Origin: Tritrichomonas foetus
Lineage: Eukaryota > Parabasalia > Tritrichomonadida > Tritrichomonadidae
Reading direction: 5' to 3'
Length of the DNA stretch: 15,759 bases
Assembly: GCA_001839685.1 (NCBI GenBank)
Contig: MLAK01001439.1
Coordinates: 1 to 15,759, forward strand
Shown: in pieces, positions 1 to 7,396 of the stretch
How positions within the stretch are numbered: position 1 is the stretch's first letter
Layout: every line of letters begins with the position of its first letter
The notes under the pieces: generated by a model
Told to the model about the DNA's origin: nothing
Seen by the model: the letters and a program-made list of their open reading frames with translations, nothing else
Database searches by the model: none
Position numbers and translations under genes: made by a program

Positions 1-189
1 TTAATGAAAATAAACGTATTTCCAGGTTGTGTACTTTTATATACAATAATAAATAATCAAAAACAAAATATTTAACTAGGTTATTTTTTGGAATTGTATG
101 AAAATAGAATGGCATGTTAACTTTTTAATAATTCCGATCAATATTAAGAAAATATAAAAAATTATCAAACGTAAATTTTTACTTGGCAG

Positions 190-1368
190 ATGCAGTTTTA
201 CATGGAAAAGCAAGCAGCTGCCGAAAAAAATCCCGAGAAACCAATGGCAAATGTGAACCTAAACACAAATTATAAAATAAATTCAGTTTCGCGCGCTTAT
301 CCAGAAGCAGGAAGAAAACTATTCAAATCTCTCGATTGCTACGAAACGACAACTTTAGATTTTGGTGACATAGAAAACTACACGGTTAAGACCATGATTG
401 GGTCTGGTCGCTTTTCTGTGGTTTTCATCGGCATAGATAAAAATGGAAATGATTGCGCAATTAAAACCTATCGTCCAATTCCAGTCGATTTTATCAAACG
501 GGAGTTATTTTTCATGAAAGTTGTAAGAAATATTCCAAACACGCTTCACTTTTACGACTTAATCAAAGACCCATTAACAGGAACGATAGCGCACGTTTGT
601 GAATATGTCAAAACTGGTCGAAAGAGAATAGACTATCGTTCTTTTACACTTGATGAAGTTAGATTTTATATGTATCAACTTTTACTCACATTAGATGCAT
701 GTCATTCGATAGGTATTATGCACAGGGATGTGAAACCTGATAATTTGTTAATTAATCGTGAACAAAAAAAAATCAGATTAATTGACTGGGGTCTAGCTGA
801 TATTTATTACTCAAAACAACAATACAACACAGGAGTAGGTACTCTTAGATATCGCGGGCCAGAATTATTCCTCGGATATCGTTATTACGATTATGCAGTT
901 GATATATGGGCAGCTGGAATCACGTTTGGCGAGATGTTGATTCGTTATCCATTTTTCGAAGTTAATTATCAGGAAGAACTCATTCACGAAGTATCAGATT
1001 TACTAACAACATCCGCGATTCTCGTTTACGCCGAAAAATTCGGAATCGACATCAGCGACTCGACTTTACGATCTATGCCAGAATATACATTCTTCGATTG
1101 GGACAGCCTCATCAACCAAGGGCGGCCTGAAATGCGAGATCCAGACGCGTCAGACTTACTCAGAAAAATGCTTACAGTCGACCATCAACAACGAATTACT
1201 GCGCATGAAGCACTCGAACATAAGTTTTTCTATCCGCTCAAAAAACAGATGGCAGAAGCAAATAGCGCCGATCAAGGTAATGCATCTACAAATGATCAAG
1301 TTGTCGAAAATGGCAAAAATGATGGCAATTTATTAGATATTGAAAAAATTGCAATTGACCAGAAATAA
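190..1368 (+). CDS. Casein kinase II (CK2) alpha-like protein kinase
   Basis: A 392-residue serine/threonine kinase of the CK2 catalytic-subunit type, expected to phosphorylate acidic serine/threonine sites in nucleus and cytosol. The kinase core is complete: glycine loop GSGRFSVVF (71-79), ATP-anchoring Lys92, helix-C Glu105, HRD at 178-180 with Lys182 and Asn185, and the metal-binding motif DWG (199-201). DWG in place of DFG is the CK2 hallmark, and GPEL (223-226) and the C-lobe motif around DHQQRIT (331-337) also fit CK2. Differences from typical CK2 alpha: the lysine-rich cluster before helix C is replaced by PIPVDF (96-101), the catalytic loop reads DVKPDN rather than DVKPHN, and there is an N-terminal extension of about 40 residues and an Asn/Asp-rich tail. 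The first ATG is used; a second ATG at 202 is also possible. No clear promoter motif precedes it. Family call is firm; whether it is the main CK2 alpha or a divergent paralogue is open. Confidence 0.93.
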   Translation: MQFYMEKQAAAEKNPEKPMANVNLNTNYKINSVSRAYPEAGRKLFKSLDCYETTTLDFGDIENYTVKTMIGSGRFSVVFIGIDKNGNDCAIKTYRPIPVDFIKRELFFMKVVRNIPNTLHFYDLIKDPLTGTIAHVCEYVKTGRKRIDYRSFTLDEVRFYMYQLLLTLDACHSIGIMHRDVKPDNLLINREQKKIRLIDWGLADIYYSKQQYNTGVGTLRYRGPELFLGYRYYDYAVDIWAAGITFGEMLIRYPFFEVNYQEELIHEVSDLLTTSAILVYAEKFGIDISDSTLRSMPEYTFFDWDSLINQGRPEMRDPDASDLLRKMLTVDHQQRITAHEALEHKFFYPLKKQMAEANSADQGNASTNDQVVENGKNDGNLLDIEKIAIDQK

Positions 1369-1685
1369 GTTTATGAATGTGTTATATTATAATAATATAT
1401 TGTTCATGATGTATTGTATTATGTATAAAGTATTATATATGTTAATATCTTCTTTACTTCTTTGGCTGATATTATTTCTCTCAAAAAATGGATATCGACT
1501 GTTGAATCGGGAAATTTGTATTGGAGTATGAAGTAGGTAATGTGGATAGTCGCTGTGGAGGTGAGAATGGACGAATTTCGTTGGATGAGGAGTTCTTTTG
1601 TTTTTTTCGAAAACTCAAAAGTGTATTTTTTTGTTAAGGTGAAATTTTTGTGTGATATTTTTCGGTTTTGGTCGACCTTTCCAAA
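1369..1685. other. Intergenic region, kinase to eS27
   Basis: AT-rich spacer between two genes on the same strand. It begins with TA-rich sequence and becomes T/G-rich towards the eS27 start. Small open frames here have no ATG start or no recognisable content. I see no RNA gene and no convincing initiator within 60 bases of the eS27 ATG. Confidence 0.6.
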
Positions 1686-1946
1686 ATGACAACACTCGAC
1701 TGCGATATTCTTCATCCAACAGTTGCTCAAGAAAACCAATGCTGCAAGAAGAAGACACTCGTTCCAAACCCACGTTCAGAATTTCTTTCACTTCGTTGCG
1801 CATCCTGCATGCAATTAACAACCGCATTCTCACACTCTAACATCCCAATCAGCTGCGCCGAATGCAATGCCCCACTTGCCTTCCCAACAGGTGGACGCAT
1901 CAGGCTTGTTGAAGGTGTCGAATCTCGTCCAAAGGTTAACGCTTAA
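1686..1946 (+). CDS. RPS27: 40S ribosomal protein eS27 (RPS27)
   Basis: An 86-residue protein of the small cytosolic ribosomal subunit, the usual length for this family. The start is the ATG at 1686; the frame is open to a TTG at 1668 but there is no upstream ATG. The N-terminal MTTLDCDILHP and the PRSEFLSLRC segment are typical. The zinc ribbon is complete: C38-x2-C41 and C57-x2-C60, with TTAFSHSN between the pairs and PTGGRIRLVEG (67-77) after it. The stop codon overlaps a TAAA tetranucleotide, the usual trichomonad polyadenylation signal. It is convergent with the FOP-like gene and otherwise unconnected to its neighbours. Confidence 0.96.
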   Translation: MTTLDCDILHPTVAQENQCCKKKTLVPNPRSEFLSLRCASCMQLTTAFSHSNIPISCAECNAPLAFPTGGRIRLVEGVESRPKVNA

Positions 1947-2343
1947 AAAAAATATAAATTAAAATAAAAAAATGAATTAATAAACGAAAATGATATCTTG
2001 AACTACATTGATTAGCTCTCTCTTTTATTCAATTTTACCCCTGATTCCGTTTTTTCTCATTCTTTCTTTCTTTCTATCTTTTTTTGTGAAACTGATTTTA
2101 ACTATTTGACCATAATTTAACCATCGTTTTATCGTATCATTCCATTAAAATCCATACAGAAGTTTCTGTTTGAATATTCCCCTTAGATATTTAGTTAATT
2201 AATAATTTGAACCAATCACTAAATATTTCGCAATCTTGGGGCCATTCAAAAAATTAATAAAAATATGAAATCTGAAAGATGAAATATCTGAAAAAAAAAA
2301 AAAAACAGAAGAGTTGACCAAATAAAATCCTTTATTATTTAAC
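1947..2343. other. Convergent intergenic region with pyrimidine tract and A15 run
   Basis: Spacer between the 3' ends of eS27 (+) and the FOP-like gene (-). It holds a long T/C-rich tract at about 2015-2092 and a run of 15 A at 2291-2305. A TAAACG hexamer lies at 1981-1986. No gene is visible. The tracts probably belong to the two 3' ends. Confidence 0.55.
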
Positions 2344-2754
2344 TTACTCGTTTGCCTCAAGAGCCTTGAGTCTTTCATCGATTAATTGAACAAGAAGTGG
2401 TGTTCTGTCGTAAGAGCGCAAGTTGAGGCGTTTGCAGAGGTCCTCGCGGTTTGTGCTGATGTCTGGATTCTGGCTTTCGTAGCGGAGAACAGTTGGCGTA
2501 AACTTCAATCCAATCGATTCGAGATAATCAAGAACCAAAAGAAATTCGTCTCTATCTTCATCGTTCAAGTCGAGCCCAGGGAAGGTTGGAGGCTCGGGCG
2601 AGTTCGGGTTCATGATGTGCATTGCCTGTTGTTGTGCGAGTTCTTGAGCTTCTTTCAAAACTTGTTCCTTGATGCCTTTCTCGGCAACGAGCTGTTGAAC
2701 TTCTTCGATGACGTCGTGTTGAGTAGATTCGATGAAACTGTTGAGGAAATCCAT
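2344..2754 (-). CDS. FOP/FOR20-like protein with LisH-type dimerisation motif
   Basis: A small acidic protein of 136 residues, similar in overall pattern to the FOP/FOR20 (FGFR1OP/FOPNL) family of centriole, basal-body and pericentriolar proteins. The N-terminal half (about 1-48) is a charged amphipathic helix. After a proline-rich link (50-60, SPEPPTFPG) comes the recognisable part, residues 68-130: LVLDYLESIGLKFTPTVLRYES (73-94) matches the LisH/FOP helix pair, and the TPLLVQLIDERLK segment (118-130) matches the PLL-type helix that completes the FOP dimerisation fold. The start is the only sensible ATG, and TTAAATAATAAA follows the stop. In a trichomonad a role at the flagellar basal bodies would be expected; this is inference from family knowledge. 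FOP, FOR20 or another LisH protein cannot be told apart by eye. Confidence 0.75.
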   Translation of the reverse strand: MDFLNSFIESTQHDVIEEVQQLVAEKGIKEQVLKEAQELAQQQAMHIMNPNSPEPPTFPGLDLNDEDRDEFLLVLDYLESIGLKFTPTVLRYESQNPDISTNREDLCKRLNLRSYDRTPLLVQLIDERLKALEANE

Positions 2755-3089
2755 GATTTTCCTTTCTTTTCTGTTTTTGATTTTTTTTCTTCGCTTTTCT
2801 TTCGGCCGTTTAAAGTTAAATTAACAACCGCCAAATTATCTTTTCACTCAGCGATTTGACCTCAAAAGGTTAATTTTGTCATCAATAAATTCTCTCATCA
2901 AAAAGTCGATCGAAAAAAAAATGCATCATTGATGTGTACCATTCATGAATGTAAAATTACATCAACAAAACATTGTTATTGAACATTCGTAACATTAATT
3001 CACGAATTCACAGAATAAAAAGGCAAAACTATATGAAATAAAAAAAAAGAAGAAGATTTTTTTGGAGTTGTGATTTAGACTTGCCAACT
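2755..3089. other. Intergenic region between FOP-like and coiled-coil genes
   Basis: Spacer between two minus-strand genes, so it carries the coiled-coil gene's 3' end and the FOP-like promoter. Read on the minus strand, the FOP-like ATG is preceded by a purine-rich leader and, about 53 bases upstream, by TAAACGGCCG (+ strand 2803-2812). No further gene is visible. Confidence 0.5.
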
Positions 3090-6000
3090 TTACAGCAGCA
3101 ATTGGGCAATAGCGTCTTCAGTGGTCTGGTTGTCGCCGGCACCGACCATTCTACGAACACCTTGATCAGACTTAGTGAGCTGAACAATTCTTTCATGGGC
3201 CCTATCAATGACCGCCTTGAAAGATCTTTCGTCGATTGAAGCGCCTGGGTTGAAGTATTCGCGGAATGCATCAACACCATAGGCATAGATGTTCTTCTTT
3301 TCGGAGTCTACCTTGTTCTTATATTCTTCAAGTCTAGCATTATATTGAGATTCTGCTTGAGCCTTGTTGGATCTGATTGTAGTTTCCATAAGTTTCTGTT
3401 CGCGTTTGAGTTGTTCCTTCATTTGGCTTTGGTCGTTAATAGCCTTTAGTTTCTCCTTTGTGATCTTGGCGATCTGTGATCTGAGGTTAGCAACTAAAAT
3501 TTCCTTTTCGGCAAGTTGGTTGTTGATTTCTCTGACATCGCTACGGTGGTTTTCACATTGTTCGTGAAGTTGGTCGATTGTCTTTTGGAATGATTCTGTA
3601 AGTCCAGCCTTTTCTCTTTCGAGGCGTTCAGCTGCAGCCTTTTCGGCTTCTTCGAAGTTCCTCTGGAGTTCGTTGTATTCTGCGTCGCGTTGGGCCTTTT
3701 GTGCTTTAAGGGCTTGAACTTGAGCGCGGAGTTGGTTGAGCTCAAGTGTAGCTGTTTGGTAATCTCTGTCGAGTTGGTCATATGTGGCCTTTTGTGCTCT
3801 GAGTTGCTTCTTAAGGTTGGAGATTTGCTCCTCGAATTGGGAGGTAGCTTGGGCGATTTGTTCGTCGTGTTCTTGGATGATTGTTGATTCAAGGTCCTCA
3901 CGTGTATGTGTGACATCAGAAAGTTCGACTGTAAGGCGTTGGTTTTCAGCCTTGAGGTCTTGGAGTTGTTGTTTGGTTGTTTCTTGATGTTGGCTGAGTG
4001 TTTCGTTTTCAGCCTTAAGGTCTTCGATTGTGGCCTTAAGGGCGATTTCGTTCTTCTTAGCTTGTTGTTCGGCCTTCTTGAGTGCGCTCTTGTATTGCCT
4101 CATCTTCTTGGATGTGGCTTGGAGATCGGCGTTGGTGGCATCGAGTCTGTCTCTGATTTGGAGGATGTGTGTTTGTGGGTCTTGGACGTAGCCATCACCG
4201 ATGTCGACGAATGTTTCTCTGAGTTGAGAAAGAGCGAGTTTCATGGATTCGTTTTCGTGGTGAAGTGAGGCGTTGTCGGCGCGGATTTGTGTGATCTTTT
4301 CGACGAGATCCTTTCCGGCATTTTGTGAGAAGAAGTCCTTGAATGTGACTGGTTGGTCATCGAGAGCGATGGAAGCATCAACGAGGAATTGGTTGACGGC
4401 GTTGCTGATTGTCTGGTTCTCGCTGTAGGCTTCGTCGAGGGCGCCATCGCGCATTGTGACTTGTTGCATGAAGTACTTCCTGATAACCTTGTAGGAGTTC
4501 TGGATCTTGGAGGCTGGTTGGAGGGAGTGGTTGTTGGCGATCTTGGCAACCTTTGAGGAAAGGTCTGGTGGGAATTCGTTGCAGCGGAAGGCGCTTGGTG
4601 GGATGAGATCCTCGGCTGTTGGCTGTGTAGTGTTGATCATGGATGTGCGGAGGTCCTTGGTTTCGTTGTGGGCACGCTCAGCATCTTGTTCGGCTTCCTC
4701 GACCTTTTGTGTAAGGTGCTTGATGTCGAGTTGAAGTTGTTGGATTGTTGTGTCCTTCTTGTCGGATTGGACTTGAAGTTGGTAATAACGCTGCTTTTGG
4801 TCTTCGAGGGCCTTTTGGAGCTTGACAACGCGTGGGTTTGGCTGTTTCTCCTTTGGCTCGGTTTCCTTGATCTTCTCCTTGGCTTCTTCGCGTGTTGTGA
4901 GGGCTGTGCGGAGGGTTTCTACTTCGTTGCATGTTTCCTGGTAGATTGTCTTGAGGGCGCCAAGTTCGTTGCGAACCTTTTCGGTTTCGATTTGGATTTC
5001 GTGGATTTGGAGATCCTTTTGTTGAAGGAGCTTGGCAAGTTGCTCCTTCTTGTGGTTGGCTTGCTTCAATTGTTCTGTAAGTTCGGCACGAGCGGCGATG
5101 AGTTGGTCTGTTGGTTCGATTGTGTGGAATTCGTTAATTCCGCGGGCTGGTTGGTGGCGTGGGTTGTAGGCTGGCATTCCTGAATCGGCTGAGTCTTCTG
5201 AGTCAGAAGCCTCGTTGATGGCCTGGGCAGCTTGGGCAGCAGCACGAATTGGTGAGAGGGCCTGGAGGTTGTGGAGTTGGCGTTTGAGTGACTTACGTTC
5301 GTCGTTGGCCTTCTTGCACTTTTTCTTTTCCTTTTCCATTTCGGCCTTCATGGCGCTGATCTTGGCTTCGAATTGGCTGATGTTGTGGTTGTATGTTTCG
5401 GCGTCGCGTTGCATTTGGGCGGTGAGGGATTGGTAGTCGTTGTTGAGGTTGTTGAGGTTGAATTCGGCTTCTTTCTTATAACGGTCGAAGTCGCGGTTGA
5501 TTTTGGCGAATTCGTCTTCGTTTGCTTGGAGTTGGTTTTCTTTTTCGCCAAGGGCCTTCTTTAGGCGGCGGACTTTCTTCTGGAGCTCAGCAACATCTTT
5601 GTTTGGTTGGGCGACCATTGATGTCTGTTGGATGGAGCGGGATTGTGGAGCGGCGAATGTGGATTGGGCGATTGTTGTTGTATTCTGGCTAACTTCGCGT
5701 GAGTGGGATTGCTTGAAAGCAGCTAAAACGTCATCAATGCTCTTGAAGGAGACTTCGAAATAACGGCTGGCATCGTTAATGACTGTGTCCAATTTACGGA
5801 TAAGGAGACGCTTTTCAACGTTTTCCTTCTCGCAAGCTTGTTGGGCTTGTTCAAGTTGTTCGTAAATGGAATCGATTTGAGCCTTGGATTGGGCCTTGAT
5901 CTTTTCGATTTCTTTGTTCATTGAGTTCAAGTCTGTGCCACGTTGGGAAGATGATGTTGTTTTCTCGTTCTGAAGGCGTGTGCTTGTCTCTCTGTCCTTT

Positions 6001-6260
6001 TGAACGAGGATTTCGAGTCTGTGGTTTAAGTCATCATTTTCGGCCTTGGCGTCACGAAGTTTGGCAAGTAATGATGCGTTCTGCTTGTGGAGATCTTCCA
6101 TTTGGGCTGTGAGGTTTACAGCTTCCTCAAATTGAGCACGAAGAGTGGTGTTCTCTTTCATGAGTTCATCAAGACGTTCGTTGAGGCGGTTTGTGGCAAA
6201 TGCGCGCTTGGCTTCGGCCTCAGATGTGTTGTCGAAGTTAGAAGACTCTAAGTCACTCAT
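3090..6260 (-). CDS. Large coiled-coil protein (1056 aa), probable cytoskeletal/structural protein
   Basis: A 1056-residue protein dominated by long heptad-patterned coiled coil rich in Gln, Glu, Lys, Ala and Leu. It shows no membrane segment, signal peptide or enzymatic motif. The coil is broken at a few places: a short module near 157-186 followed by a Thr/Ser/Gln linker (to about 222); an acidic-serine hinge around 350-386 (SDSEDSADSG); a globular stretch of about 548-660; and a C-terminal non-coiled region (about 991-1056) ending in AQLLL. Codon choice differs from the neighbours: Lys is mostly AAG and third positions favour C/G, so the gene is visibly GC-richer (roughly 45-50% in sampled lines, against about 30-35% in the 579-residue and Sey1-like genes). 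That suggests high expression. The ATG at 6260 follows an Inr-like TCATT, and the stop overlaps TAAA. Generic coiled-coil hits (myosin tail, inclusion-body-like) would be misleading. Trichomonads build large cytoskeletal structures such as the costa and parabasal filaments from such proteins; that link is inference. Confidence 0.85.
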   Translation of the reverse strand: MSDLESSNFDNTSEAEAKRAFATNRLNERLDELMKENTTLRAQFEEAVNLTAQMEDLHKQNASLLAKLRDAKAENDDLNHRLEILVQKDRETSTRLQNEKTTSSSQRGTDLNSMNKEIEKIKAQSKAQIDSIYEQLEQAQQACEKENVEKRLLIRKLDTVINDASRYFEVSFKSIDDVLAAFKQSHSREVSQNTTTIAQSTFAAPQSRSIQQTSMVAQPNKDVAELQKKVRRLKKALGEKENQLQANEDEFAKINRDFDRYKKEAEFNLNNLNNDYQSLTAQMQRDAETYNHNISQFEAKISAMKAEMEKEKKKCKKANDERKSLKRQLHNLQALSPIRAAAQAAQAINEASDSEDSADSGMPAYNPRHQPARGINEFHTIEPTDQLIAARAELTEQLKQANHKKEQLAKLLQQKDLQIHEIQIETEKVRNELGALKTIYQETCNEVETLRTALTTREEAKEKIKETEPKEKQPNPRVVKLQKALEDQKQRYYQLQVQSDKKDTTIQQLQLDIKHLTQKVEEAEQDAERAHNETKDLRTSMINTTQPTAEDLIPPSAFRCNEFPPDLSSKVAKIANNHSLQPASKIQNSYKVIRKYFMQQVTMRDGALDEAYSENQTISNAVNQFLVDASIALDDQPVTFKDFFSQNAGKDLVEKITQIRADNASLHHENESMKLALSQLRETFVDIGDGYVQDPQTHILQIRDRLDATNADLQATSKKMRQYKSALKKAEQQAKKNEIALKATIEDLKAENETLSQHQETTKQQLQDLKAENQRLTVELSDVTHTREDLESTIIQEHDEQIAQATSQFEEQISNLKKQLRAQKATYDQLDRDYQTATLELNQLRAQVQALKAQKAQRDAEYNELQRNFEEAEKAAAERLEREKAGLTESFQKTIDQLHEQCENHRSDVREINNQLAEKEILVANLRSQIAKITKEKLKAINDQSQMKEQLKREQKLMETTIRSNKAQAESQYNARLEEYKNKVDSEKKNIYAYGVDAFREYFNPGASIDERSFKAVIDRAHERIVQLTKSDQGVRRMVGAGDNQTTEDAIAQLLL

Positions 6261-6266
6261 AACTAA

Positions 6267-6271
6267 AATGA
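6267..6271 (-). promoter_or_regulatory. Inr-like element before the coiled-coil gene
   Basis: On the minus strand the sequence reads TCATT, a match to the trichomonad initiator TCA(+1)Y(T/A). The predicted start lies about 9 bases before the ATG at 6260, the very short leader expected in trichomonads. A five-base match is weak alone; position is the main support. Confidence 0.4.
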
Positions 6272-7168
6272 ATTGAATTCTATTTGTGAGAATAAACCAA
6301 TGAAAAATTGAGAAGTAAACGTCTCACCTTTATTCTAACCGTCGAAACAGTTGAAATAACCCCAATGTTAAGTGATTATAACCACAGAAGAAACAGATCC
6401 TCGTCGAAAAAAGGCAACGTTATTCATCCGCCTAATGATAGAGTACGTAATGGTGACAGCTACAAACTTTATTTCCACAGAAAGACGGAATTAGCAATGT
6501 TTTAAATCAACTTTTCTTTATCGACGATATTTTTTTTCTTTCATTTATTGAGCCAAGAGATAAAAAAATTCTCAATAGCAATTGGCCATAGTCTGCCTCC
6601 AATGGTTGATTTTTTCAACAAGTTTGTCAGGTCATATTTTCTAATCAACTTTTTATTTGGTTTATTTTTCATTTTCAATGTTTTCATTTTGAGTATTTTC
6701 TAATTATTTTTGATTTTTTTTTTTTTAATTTTGTCTCAATTTGAATTGTCATTGAAAATTTATGAGGGAAAGCATCATATTTTGAAAGATGTGGATATAT
6801 TTTCAGAAAATTATGATGATGAATTGAATGTATGATGAAGTAGTGATTTGAAAAACATCTATGAAAAATCAGATCGATAAAAATAGTGCCGAATATTCTA
6901 AAATAAACGAACTCATTTGTATATAACTGTAATATTGCAGTTCAATTCTATCTTTTCAAACGATTTCATTTACTTTATGACTGTTTCGGTGATTTGTTTT
7001 GCAATAAATCGAAAAAATTTCTTTCTCTCAAGATTCTTATCATAAACTATTCAAATCTTAGCCAGTTCATAGAAAATAAAATGATGTTTATTTTTGAATA
7101 TGAAACTCGAATAGGTATGAATAAAACATTAAAATGCGAAATGTGCACTTCTAAGTAACTTCAAATGA

Positions 7169-7192
7169 TATTTCAATAACAGTATTGAAATA
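7169..7192. repeat. Perfect inverted repeat, 10-bp arms
   Basis: TATTTCAATA and TATTGAAATA are exact reverse complements separated by ACAG. The right arm overlaps the start of a TAAACGG motif. It lies about 205 bases upstream of the ankyrin gene. It could be a dimeric protein-binding site or chance in AT-rich DNA; no T tract makes it look like a terminator. Confidence 0.5.
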
Positions 7193-7378
7193 AACGGTTT
7201 TTGATCTCACATTAATTCACCTTTCAAATGACCTAGCTTATTCAATTTGATTATTTTTGTTACAACTCCAAAAATGACATGAAATGTAAACGAACCACGT
7301 GAAAAATTCTCAATGCATGGTCAATTCTAACGAAAAAATAAAAATAATATGATTTTAAATTAGTATTCAAGTAAAAAA

Positions 7379-7383
7379 TCATA
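7379..7383 (+). promoter_or_regulatory. Inr-like element before the ankyrin gene
   Basis: TCATA fits the trichomonad initiator TCA(+1)Y(T/A). The predicted start at 7381 is 16 bases before the ATG at 7397, a normal trichomonad leader length. The motif is short, so support is moderate. Confidence 0.4.
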
Positions 7384-7396
7384 TAAAACACAAGAA

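Larger units (their letters stand above)
6261..7396. other. Divergent intergenic region (coiled-coil gene / ankyrin gene)
   Basis: About 1.1 kb between divergent genes, holding both promoters. I see no gene: the open frames are short and lack ATG starts. It contains four TAAACG hexamers (6316, 6904, 7191, 7287), a near-palindrome AACTG-T-AATATT-G-CAGTT at 6925-6942, a perfect 10-bp inverted repeat at 7169-7192 and a long T run near 6715-6726. These make it the most motif-rich spacer in the window. Confidence 0.5.

Noticed and set aside
1668..1685. Upstream TTG start for eS27 adding six residues
   Set aside because: The ATG at 1686 gives the canonical family N-terminus and length.
2040..2092. 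Polypyrimidine tract as an intron 3' end or terminator
   Set aside because: No 5' GTATGT or trichomonad branch/3' signal (ACTAACACACAG-like) is nearby and both flanking genes are complete without splicing.
3364..6112. Many long open frames on the plus strand and in the other minus frame across the coiled-coil gene
   Set aside because: They are shadows of a GC-richer, codon-biased gene; the minus-strand 1056-codon frame is uninterrupted with a consistent heptad pattern.
7050..7080. TTCAAATCTTAGCC resembling a tRNA T-loop (box B)
   Set aside because: No matching A box, acceptor stem or anticodon arm could be found at the right distance on either strand.
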